From Radiobacillus deserti (GTDB lineage: Bacteria > Bacillota > Bacilli > Bacillales > Amphibacillaceae), in assembly GCF_007301515.1 (NCBI RefSeq), contig NZ_CP041666.1:2108001-2172000 (forward strand): a stretch of DNA of 64,000 nucleotides. Reading direction: 5' to 3'. Made by a program: the position numbers and the translations under genes. Under the pieces are notes generated by a model. That model did not search any database. It was given only the letters and a program-made list of their open reading frames with translations, and had not been told where the DNA came from. The first letter of the stretch is position 1. Every line of letters begins with the position of its first letter. Below, one piece after another: positions 43,300 to 50,800 of the stretch.

Positions 43300-44253
43300 T
43301 TATTTCCCTAATTGTTGATAGGCATATAAAGTACTCAGCATATTAATTTGGGTTTGGTTTTTAAGATTCCCACCTTTTATAACCCCTTCTGCAACCGATA
43401 GTAACGATTTCGCTTGTTCGCCAGCGTCTTTAGGAAAAGCATTCACCCAATTTTTCCATTTAGCTTTAATTTCACTATCCTTTCCACCTTCTAGCAATGT
43501 CAATGAGTCCTTCCAAAGCTGTGGAAATTGTTGAATCCATTCTGCTCCTTTTTCTGAAACACTTGCTTTGGCTGACGTTGTTTCCCAAGGTTTCACAATC
43601 GCTTCTACTCCACTTGACGTAAGAGATGAAGCTAATGCCTCTGCAGTTTGTTCGGAGCTTGCTAGTCCTGTTAAGACGAAAAATTGCTCTCCTTGTGGCC
43701 AAACCATGGCAGCATAACCTGTACCTTTAATCTCTGATGTCCGTTTTGCGGCGTTCTCATTACTTGAAAACACTCCAGTTTGAACAACTGTAGCTGCTAA
43801 TGCTTCTGTATTCACATCTCCAGTTGCTGCTCCAGACTCACTCCCTGATGAAGCACCTTTTTCAGCAGTATTAGTTGTTTGTGTGATTGCTGACCCGGCT
43901 GTCTCCTGACTGCCTTCTTCAATACCTGCAAACATCTTTAACATAACAAAACCTAATGTAACACCAACTATGATAGCTGCTCCAGCCGCCGCAGCAAACA
44001 CTTTCAATACCGGAGGAATGCCTGCCTTTTTTTTTGAAAACTTCGGGGGGCGCCAATCCTCATAATCGGTTTCATCATAATTCTTCTCATACTCCACCAA
44101 ATCTTCTGGATCAAAGCTACTTGCCATTGTAGCTGCCTGCTCTCTAAAACTATTTTTCCATTCTTTGTGTTCCACATCTTCCTTCTGATCTTCAGAGGAA
44201 GTGATTGCTTTCTTTCCGTTCAAACGAATCGAAATTGCTTTATCTTTAGCCAC
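43300..44253 (-). CDS. spoIIB: stage II sporulation protein B, SPOR domain
   Basis: Localises to the sporulation septum and helps septal peptidoglycan dissolution during engulfment. The 317-residue protein has a charged cytoplasmic part (1-77), one membrane helix (about 80-107), a Ser/Gly/Thr-rich linker and an extracytoplasmic SPOR domain (about 160-225, VVQTGVFSSNENAAKRTSEI). Position between maf and comC matches B. subtilis. Sequence conservation in this family is low, so the call depends on architecture and context. Confidence 0.85.
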   Translation of the reverse strand: MAKDKAISIRLNGKKAITSSEDQKEDVEHKEWKNSFREQAATMASSFDPEDLVEYEKNYDETDYEDWRPPKFSKKKAGIPPVLKVFAAAAGAAIIVGVTLGFVMLKMFAGIEEGSQETAGSAITQTTNTAEKGASSGSESGAATGDVNTEALAATVVQTGVFSSNENAAKRTSEIKGTGYAAMVWPQGEQFFVLTGLASSEQTAEALASSLTSSGVEAIVKPWETTSAKASVSEKGAEWIQQFPQLWKDSLTLLEGGKDSEIKAKWKNWVNAFPKDAGEQAKSLLSVAEGVIKGGNLKNQTQINMLSTLYAYQQLGK

Positions 44254-44381
44254 ACTATTCCCTCACTTCGATAGATTTGTTGTCCACTCTATCATAGGTG
44301 GGATGAAAAGTAAGACGACTTTTGTCATGTGCCCTTCCAAGCTTTTCAACAAAGTGTTACAAAAACATCAATAAAACTACT

Positions 44382-44620
44382 CTACCTCCTATCAAACTTA
44401 CTGCTACGAATTAATAATAGACATTGTCGCAGAGTCTCACCGCCCTCTATATTTACAGGTGTAATACGATTAGCGGTTCACAGAGAGTACTGCAACCGCG
44501 GTGCTCCTTATCCTTTGCTTGTCGGATGGTGTCTCTTTCAACTTGGCCTGATAAACAGCATTCTGTATGGATTCAAGTGGAGCTTGAACTTCTCGAAATG
44601 TAACAAAAGAATATAGGTAC
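44382..44620 (-). pseudogene. possible decayed small gene downstream of comC
   Basis: On the minus strand an open stretch without a start codon reads through IQNAVYQAKLKETPSDKQ and ends near 44470. A second frame, shifted, continues with ITPVNIEGGETLRQ to a stop at 44382. The two join into a protein-like sequence with one frameshift near 44470. I do not recognise the family. The remainder of the gap between spoIIB and comC shows no other supported feature. Confidence 0.25.
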
Positions 44621-44621
44621 C

Positions 44622-44786
44622 CTAACTAGAGAGGACGGTTTTTATCTGTTTACAACCTTCTTTACGATGTCCAGATAGTGGTTGTGAATCCTTATCTTTC
44701 CATCTATAGTGATTCCTTCTGGTAATACATTCTTCCTCTACTTTAGAAGATTGGATTACTAAATGTACCCTTCCCTTCTTCCACAT
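44622..44786 (-). CDS. 54-residue ORF beside comC, unknown
   Basis: An ATG-started ORF (MWKKGRVHLVIQSSK...) begins 12 bases downstream of the comC stop codon. It is strongly basic. The preceding GAGATAGA is a weak ribosome binding site. Its placement hints at coupling to comC, but codon use and composition do not strongly support a real gene; it may belong to the decayed sequence that follows. Confidence 0.25.
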   Translation of the reverse strand: MWKKGRVHLVIQSSKVEEECITRRNHYRWKDKDSQPLSGHRKEGCKQIKTVLSS

Positions 44787-44797
44787 GATTATCTATC

Positions 44798-45553
44798 TCA
44801 TCCTATGTGCATATACCAATTCCAAATGTCGTTTCCGTAAAAATAACTGATTAATGCTCCCATTCCGATAAATGGACCAAAAGGAAACGGGTCTTTTCGA
44901 CCAATGACTCCAATTATAAGGAGAAGTCCACTAATAATCGCTCCAATAATAGTAGAAAAAAAGAATGCAATAAGAACATTCTGTAAGCCAAGAACAAGTC
45001 CAAGAAGTCCAAATAATTTCATATCCCCTGCTCCCATTCCACCTTTACTAAATAAAATGACAAGTAGGATTAATCCAGCACCTACCCCACCACCCAACAG
45101 TCTAGAGAACCATGGCGGATTAGGCTGCCACATTACAAATAATAGGAATAAAGGAAGGAACACAAGAAGGATACGATTTGGAATTAACATGTATTTCAAA
45201 TCCGAAACAGTGATAATGATTAACAAGGAAACGAACAATAAGGCTTCTAGTAATAATGGCTGAATACCAATATGTACATAGCAGAACAAAAATAGTAATC
45301 CAGTTAACATTTCGATGAGAGGGTACATTTTTGAGATAGGGGCAGTACAATGCCTACATTTCCCGGATTGTACAATATAAGAAAGGACAGGGATGAGCTC
45401 GAACCATCGTAAAGATACTGAGCAGGAAGGGCAATAAGAACGTTGGGATTGAAAAAACGTTTTGGTCGGTACTCTTAATCCTACTACGTTGTAAAAGGAC
45501 CCGAGTACGATTCCTAATATAAAGAAATAGAATGATAGAATAGATTGAGTCAT
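44798..45553 (-). CDS. comC: type IV prepilin peptidase ComC
   Basis: Cleaves and N-methylates ComG pseudopilins for the DNA-uptake machine. The 251-residue polytopic protein carries the two CxxC pairs (Cys 41, 44, 66 and 69), and the catalytic aspartates in VSDLKYMLIPN (118) and GMGAGDMKLFG (177). ATG 45553 follows GGGAGAG. The comG operon itself is not in the window. Confidence 0.94.
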   Translation of the reverse strand: MTQSILSFYFFILGIVLGSFYNVVGLRVPTKTFFQSQRSYCPSCSVSLRWFELIPVLSYIVQSGKCRHCTAPISKMYPLIEMLTGLLFLFCYVHIGIQPLLLEALLFVSLLIIITVSDLKYMLIPNRILLVFLPLFLLFVMWQPNPPWFSRLLGGGVGAGLILLVILFSKGGMGAGDMKLFGLLGLVLGLQNVLIAFFFSTIIGAIISGLLLIIGVIGRKDPFPFGPFIGMGALISYFYGNDIWNWYMHIG

Positions 45554-45601
45554 GTGTGTCTCTCCCAATACTTAAGAGTGGGGCCCTTTTGACCCCTAAG
45601 A

Positions 45602-45724
45602 TTATTTAAGGTAAGTATAAACCACTTTCCAGTAGTTTCTTTCACAATCGGTTGGATCATTCATCTCAACAGTCAAGCTATCTTCTTTTACTTGAAGACG
45701 AATAATTAAGTTCTTTTTTTGCAA
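45602..45724 (-). CDS. short ORF or 3' remnant upstream of comC
   Basis: A frame from TTG 45724 encodes 40 residues (KKNLIIRLQVKEDSLTVEM...YWKVVYTYLK*) that look like a beta-rich protein end. GGGGAG lies only three bases before the TTG, too close for efficient initiation. The frame stays open a further 12 codons upstream to a TGA. It is probably the end of a lost pilin-like or other gene; no family is recognised. Confidence 0.3.
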   Translation of the reverse strand: MQKKNLIIRLQVKEDSLTVEMNDPTDCERNYWKVVYTYLK

Positions 45725-45814
45725 AGTCTCCCCGGTACAATGGATAAAGTTGCATCATACTACTTGGAAAGCCAATTTGAAGTGTACACGTTAAAATTAT
45801 ACTTTACGAGAGAA

Positions 45815-45839
45815 AAAACTCTAGAATTTCTAGAGTTTT
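45815..45839 (-). terminator. terminator of the diguanylate cyclase gene
   Basis: A perfect 12-bp stem (AAAACTCTAGAA / TTCTAGAGTTTT) touches the stop codon, with TTTTTTCTC on the minus strand. Confidence 0.85.
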
Positions 45840-47560
45840 CATGTAGTTTCTGATTTTACTTGCTCATAGATTGCTACTTTATTTCGACCCGCTTGTTTAG
45901 CGCCAACATACATGGCGCGGTCTGCATGTCGAATTAATTCAATGGGGTCATCACAATTATCTGGATAGGAAGCTAACCCGATACTTGCTGTAATGTTTAT
46001 TGCCACTTCCTCATCTTGATTTAAGATGTGCTTCGCAATAACAAACGGTACATCTGCTATCACGCTACGTATGCGATCCGCTACTTGTCGTCCTTGCTCT
46101 AGGGTAGTATTTTCTAGTAAAACGACGAATTCTTCTCCACCATAACGAGCAACGAGATGCTCAGGTCCTGCTACCTTCTTTAGCCTTTTGGCTAACTCTT
46201 GCAAGATTTCGTTTCCGCTTTGATGACCATAGGTATCGTTAACTTCTTTAAAATGATCTAAGTCTAGCAAAATTAATGTTAGATGCTTGAACGGCTTAGT
46301 AGCGTCTAGATGCGATTCTAAGTATCTATAATTATATAACTGCGTAAGCGAATCACGTTCACTTTTTGTTCTAGTTTCTTCGTAGCTTCGAGCATTTCCC
46401 ATCGCAACTGCTAAATAGTTAATTAAAATATCTACGAGCATATATTGGTACTTTTCAAACGCTCTTCGTTTTTTGGACAAAATTGTCAATACTCCAGTAA
46501 TACGGTTATTTCGTTCTATGGGCAAGGAAATTATACTCTCTGTAGAAAATGGCAGATTAACGTCCTTCATGTGGCTCCACTCCGTACGACTGTGGAAATG
46601 AATACCTCTTTGATATCCCCATACATTTCCGCTAACTGACTCAAATTTAAACAAACGATCTTTTTCCGGGAATTCCACCTTTGTTTCCACATCATAAAAA
46701 CGAGTAAGCTTTAAATAGGATTCATCGGTAACTTCATATATCAATACATAGTCAATTGGCAGTAAAGTAGTGATTTCTTCAATAAAAAGATCAATGACTT
46801 CATTTATTTCTAACTGCTCGGTTAATTTATGCCCAATCTCACTTGTCTTTTGCAAGTAATAATTCACACTTTGGCTAGAATAATAAAGCATGAGAATGAC
46901 AGAAATACTTATAAACGGAATGCCTACATAATAGATAGCGGCAACTCCGATTTCTACATACATTAAATAAAGAACAAATCCAACTGGAATTACAATAAGA
47001 CTCGTAATAAATTCCCAAGCAATTCCTTTATCAAACCATTTTAAGTTAACTCCATAAATGGCTTTTTGAAAAAACTTTAAAAGTACTTGGTTCGTACAGA
47101 AGGTTACCGTCACATAGCCAATTACCGGCCAAATGGAAGAGAGGGCTTGAATGGATACGGAGTTAATGTCCCCTCCGAGTAGGGTAAACACAGATGCAGA
47201 AGCAACGGATACTCCAAGAAACATCAGCATATTAAGTGGGTAGCGAAATAGCTGATCTTTTCCTACTCGGAGTTTTAGCATTAACACAAGTAACGCAATT
47301 TGAGTTAAAACAACCTCAATTAAGAGACCAAAGCTTAAAAATACAGCAAAACTTATGCCATGTACGAAGAAAATCGGAATGTTATTCACAATAAGAGGAA
47401 AAGCTGCTACTACTGACATTAATAGTCCAAACGATACAATATCTAACCATTGCCCTTGCCATATATCAGGAGACCAATCTTGATAAATCATCCAGATACT
47501 CCACGGCCATATCAACAGCCATGCTACCCAAAGTGCAACTTGTTTACTCTTCGGCACCAT
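45839..47560 (-). CDS. membrane-bound GAF-GGDEF diguanylate cyclase
   Basis: Makes cyclic di-GMP. The 573-residue protein has an N-terminal sensor of about seven or eight helices (10-225), a GAF domain (about 240-395) and a C-terminal GGDEF domain with the active motif RYGGEEF (GGEEF at 474-478), so it should be catalytically competent. The usual inhibitory-site RxxD before the motif is not present (KKVAGPEHLVARYGGEEF), suggesting no product inhibition by that route. It lies between comC and folC, where B. subtilis has no such gene. Confidence 0.9.
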   Translation of the reverse strand: MVPKSKQVALWVAWLLIWPWSIWMIYQDWSPDIWQGQWLDIVSFGLLMSVVAAFPLIVNNIPIFFVHGISFAVFLSFGLLIEVVLTQIALLVLMLKLRVGKDQLFRYPLNMLMFLGVSVASASVFTLLGGDINSVSIQALSSIWPVIGYVTVTFCTNQVLLKFFQKAIYGVNLKWFDKGIAWEFITSLIVIPVGFVLYLMYVEIGVAAIYYVGIPFISISVILMLYYSSQSVNYYLQKTSEIGHKLTEQLEINEVIDLFIEEITTLLPIDYVLIYEVTDESYLKLTRFYDVETKVEFPEKDRLFKFESVSGNVWGYQRGIHFHSRTEWSHMKDVNLPFSTESIISLPIERNNRITGVLTILSKKRRAFEKYQYMLVDILINYLAVAMGNARSYEETRTKSERDSLTQLYNYRYLESHLDATKPFKHLTLILLDLDHFKEVNDTYGHQSGNEILQELAKRLKKVAGPEHLVARYGGEEFVVLLENTTLEQGRQVADRIRSVIADVPFVIAKHILNQDEEVAINITASIGLASYPDNCDDPIELIRHADRAMYVGAKQAGRNKVAIYEQVKSETT

Positions 47561-47665
47561 CTTCCATTACTTCCCTTCTAATCTCCACAATTTTCCAAAA
47601 ACAAGGACTATAGTCTGGTAGCTTCATAAAATATTCATAGTAATAAAATATCATATTTTTTCCAA

Positions 47666-48928
47666 TTAAACAAAATGTTTTCTTACTTTTCCGACAAAAT
47701 GTAAAGAGCCTACTACAAAAATAGCTTCATCCTCTTTCGCATCGTCTATCATCGTGTCTAATGCTAGCTTCCAATCTTCTTGATAGAAAAGGTTGTCGTG
47801 AAAGATTTCATAGAAGTCTTCTCTTTTAGCCGATCTTGGATGATTAAATGTCGTCACGATGATTTCATCAAATTCATTCTGGAGAGCATCGAGCATTTTG
47901 ACGAAAGGTTTGTCACAGAAGACAGCAAATAATAGTCGCTTCTTTTTCTTTTGATAATATCGTTTGACTGTTTGTACAAATGTTTGAATACCTTCTACAT
48001 TATGTGCGCCATCCACAATAATGGTAGGGTGAAGCGATATAACTTCAAACCTACCTGGTACATGCGCTTCTTTCAATGCTTGTAACGTAATCGGATCATT
48101 GAGGTTGAATCCTTGTTCTTTTAATACGTATAATCCCATCAAAGCGACTGCTGCATTTTCGATTTGGTGCATGCCTTTCATTTGTATTTCGATGTCAACC
48201 GAATGCTTGGAGGCGATAAATGTACATGTTTGTTCATGGATGGACTTTATGTGAAACTCTTGCCCTAATCGATAGATTACAGCGTCTTCCTGAGAAGCTT
48301 TTCTTTCTATAACATTTAAAGCTTCTTTTTGCTGTACACCTGTAATGATAGGGGTAAAAGGCTTGATAATTCCCGCTTTGTGCTCGGCAATTTCGGCATA
48401 GCTTTCCCCTAGAAACGAAGTGTGGTCTAAACCTATCGTTGTAATGATTGAAAGAATCGGTCTCAGACAATTGGTAGAGTCCTCCTTCCCTCCCATTCCA
48501 ACCTCAAAGATTGCTATATCTACGTTTGTAGCCAAATAGACGATGGCAATCATTACGAGAATTTCGAATTCTGTAGGGGAGTTATCTTGTTCGTCTAGTC
48601 GTTGAATGACGGGATATAATTGCTCGAGCGATTGAATGAACTCGTCATCAGTAATAGATTGTTTGTTTCGTTGAATATGGTCGTGTAATCGATCAAGACT
48701 AGGTGACGTAAACGTACCGACGTTATAGTTATGCTTTAGCAACGCCTCTTCAAGAAAGGATGTAACAGACCCTTTCCCATTTGTCCCTCCAACATGGATG
48801 ACTTTTAGTTTTTTTTCTGGATGATGTAATGCTTCTAACATATATTCCATCCTATGTAACCCTGGTTTTATCCCAAGGTTTTGTCTCTCTTTCATAAATG
48901 ATATTGCGGACTTTATGTCTGTAAACAT
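47666..48928 (-). CDS. folC: folylpolyglutamate synthase/dihydrofolate synthase
   Basis: Adds glutamates to folates. The 420-residue protein has the ATP-binding loop VGGTNGKGSVTSFLEEAL (about 46-63), the Mur-ligase-like central domain (GMGGKEDSTN) and the C-terminal motif VDGAHNVEG. In B. subtilis it lies next to valS; here two plus-strand ATP-grasp genes separate them. Promoters for folC and the ATP-grasp pair must share the 70-base gap at 48929-49000. Confidence 0.96.
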   Translation of the reverse strand: MFTDIKSAISFMKERQNLGIKPGLHRMEYMLEALHHPEKKLKVIHVGGTNGKGSVTSFLEEALLKHNYNVGTFTSPSLDRLHDHIQRNKQSITDDEFIQSLEQLYPVIQRLDEQDNSPTEFEILVMIAIVYLATNVDIAIFEVGMGGKEDSTNCLRPILSIITTIGLDHTSFLGESYAEIAEHKAGIIKPFTPIITGVQQKEALNVIERKASQEDAVIYRLGQEFHIKSIHEQTCTFIASKHSVDIEIQMKGMHQIENAAVALMGLYVLKEQGFNLNDPITLQALKEAHVPGRFEVISLHPTIIVDGAHNVEGIQTFVQTVKRYYQKKKKRLLFAVFCDKPFVKMLDALQNEFDEIIVTTFNHPRSAKREDFYEIFHDNLFYQEDWKLALDTMIDDAKEDEAIFVVGSLHFVGKVRKHFV

Positions 48929-49000
48929 CTCTACGCCCCCTTGGTTGTTTGCTATAATGGGGATTATATCAGAAAACCTTAAAGGTAGAGAGGAAAACGT

Positions 49001-49891
49001 ATGACATTAAAAGGTTGGGTTATATATAACGGTCACTTACCTGGACCAAAATTTAAAGATTTTGCGGATTGGATTGTGGAAGCTGGGCACAGACAAGACA
49101 TGGATATTCATAGTATTCCGAATCACCATTTGCTTTCTGTATTCACGTTGAATGGACAGAATATTTCTTATAAGAATGAAATCGCAGACCCTGATTTCGT
49201 CATTTTTTCAGACAAAGATATTCCGTTAGCTAGAACTTTGGAGGCAATGGATATTCCAGTATTTAATTCTTCTCAAGCAATTGAAATCTCCGATAATAAG
49301 ATTGATACATATGCACGCTTAGCGGCTCACCATCTTCCTATTCCTAAAACGATGGTTGCCCCAAAAGTTTTCACTGGTAGTCTGCATCCAGACACCTTTT
49401 CACAGATTAGGAAAGAATTTTCTTTTCCAATTGTGGTGAAAGAAGCATTTGGCTCGTTTGGTGAACAAGTATATCTAGTGGAGAACGAAGAAGAATTAGA
49501 GCTAAAACTAGTAGAAATTCGAAACCGTCCATTTGTTATACAATCCTTTATTCGTTCGAGTTACGGACGTGACCTCCGATTAAACGTAGTTGGAGATAAG
49601 GTAGTTGCTGCCGTGCTGCGTGAAGCAAAAGAGGATTTTCGAGCGAATGTTAGTGCTGGTGGAACCATGAAACCACATTCCCCATCACAGATAGAAAAGG
49701 ATTTAGCCATTGCGGCTACAAAAGCAATTGGTGCCGACTTTGCAGGTGTTGATCTCTTATTTGGAAAAGGGGGAGAACCGATTATTTGTGAAATAAATTC
49801 CAATGCTCACATTCGCAATATATTTAACTGTACTGGAATCAATGTTGCAGACTACATCGTGGAATATGTAAAAGACCAAGTCTTAAAGTGA
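49001..49891 (+). CDS. RimK-type ATP-grasp ligase, first of a tandem pair
   Basis: A 296-residue ATP-grasp protein of the RimK/glutathione-synthetase type. The N-terminal pre-ATP-grasp domain (about 1-90) is followed by the ATP-binding part (NKIDTYARLAAHHLPIPKT; FPIVVKEAFGSFGEQVYLV) and the metal site (GVDLLFGKGGEPIICEINSN) with the canonical Asp, Glu and Asn. Members join a carboxylate to an amine, often glutamate to a protein or peptide. The substrate is unknown. It is followed 12 bases later by a homologue and is probably co-transcribed with it. Confidence 0.85.
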   Translation: MTLKGWVIYNGHLPGPKFKDFADWIVEAGHRQDMDIHSIPNHHLLSVFTLNGQNISYKNEIADPDFVIFSDKDIPLARTLEAMDIPVFNSSQAIEISDNKIDTYARLAAHHLPIPKTMVAPKVFTGSLHPDTFSQIRKEFSFPIVVKEAFGSFGEQVYLVENEEELELKLVEIRNRPFVIQSFIRSSYGRDLRLNVVGDKVVAAVLREAKEDFRANVSAGGTMKPHSPSQIEKDLAIAATKAIGADFAGVDLLFGKGGEPIICEINSNAHIRNIFNCTGINVADYIVEYVKDQVLK

Positions 49892-49903
49892 GGGGGAAGC
49901 AAA

Positions 49904-50758
49904 ATGGACTTTACAGGGTGGATTATTTATCGAAAAGATGATGCCAAGCGAAATCGATCGTATATTGATTGGTTTGTAGACGAATGTGCCAAGCAATCCA
50001 TAGAGTTAAAACTTGTCCTACGAGAAGAAATCGAAATAGGGATTCGTAATCAAGCGTTATCCTTACAAGCTCCTTATCAATTGAGTCCAGATTTTGCAAT
50101 TGTTCGAACCATAGAGCCTCTTTTGAGTGCCCATTTGGAATCTCTCGGAATACAAGTATTTAATTCCTCATCCATCTCCACAATGGCAAATCATAAAGGC
50201 ATTGCCCATCAACAGATAGCAAAGCTTGGTATTCCTATGGTAGATACCATACTGTTCCGAAAGCATGATCAAGTGAAACACCCTCCCTTGCCGTTTCCGG
50301 TGGTTGTTAAAAATGCAGAGGGTCGTGGAGGAAAGCAAGTCTATCTTGTTCATAATATACAAAAATGGCAAGCATTAAACACGCAGCAGTGGGATGCGGA
50401 TTGGATTGTACAAAGCTGTGATGTACAACCAGGCAAAGATCTAAGAGTATTTGTGGTAGGAAAGTGTATTATTGCAGCTGTCTTAAGAGAAAATAAAACC
50501 GATTTTCGTGCTAACTTTTCGTTAGGTGGAACAGCGCAGCTTTATGAGTTAAATCAGGATGAATTGGAAATCGTACAAGCGATTGTGCGTGCATTTTCAT
50601 TCGATTTGGTTGGCATTGATTTTTTGTTTTCACCAGAAGGCGACCTTTTATTTAACGAGATTGAAGATATAGTCGGAAGTCGGACATTAAGTCAACTTAG
50701 CTCCATAAATTTACTACAAATTTACGTTTCACACATCTATCAATCATTAACCAGATAA
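49904..50758 (+). CDS. RimK-type ATP-grasp ligase, second of a tandem pair
   Basis: A 284-residue paralogue of the preceding gene, sharing the start (FTGWIIYRKDD / LKGWVIYNGHL), the segment FPVVVKNAEGRGGKQVYLV and the LREXKXDFRAN motif. In the metal site it reads GIDFLFSPEGDLLFNEIED, with Glu where the first enzyme has Asn, so its metal binding or specificity may differ. GAGGGGG precedes the ATG. It converges with valS across a shared terminator. Two different enzymes in tandem suggest successive ligations or a heteromer. Confidence 0.82.
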   Translation: MDFTGWIIYRKDDAKRNRSYIDWFVDECAKQSIELKLVLREEIEIGIRNQALSLQAPYQLSPDFAIVRTIEPLLSAHLESLGIQVFNSSSISTMANHKGIAHQQIAKLGIPMVDTILFRKHDQVKHPPLPFPVVVKNAEGRGGKQVYLVHNIQKWQALNTQQWDADWIVQSCDVQPGKDLRVFVVGKCIIAAVLRENKTDFRANFSLGGTAQLYELNQDELEIVQAIVRAFSFDLVGIDFLFSPEGDLLFNEIEDIVGSRTLSQLSSINLLQIYVSHIYQSLTR

Positions 50759-50761
50759 AAA

Positions 50762-50800
50762 ACGGGTTGTCGATTACACAAATCAACAACCCGTACTTTT
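50762..50800. terminator. bidirectional terminator between the ATP-grasp pair and valS
   Basis: ACGGGTTGT pairs with ACAACCCGT, extended by GAT/ATC; CTTTTT follows on the plus strand and TTTTTTAT on the minus strand. Confidence 0.88.

Noticed and set aside
44329..44616. 95-codon plus-strand ORF between spoIIB and comC
   Set aside because: No ribosome binding site and an unusual hydrophobic and Cys/Arg mix; the minus-strand readings look more protein-like, though also damaged.
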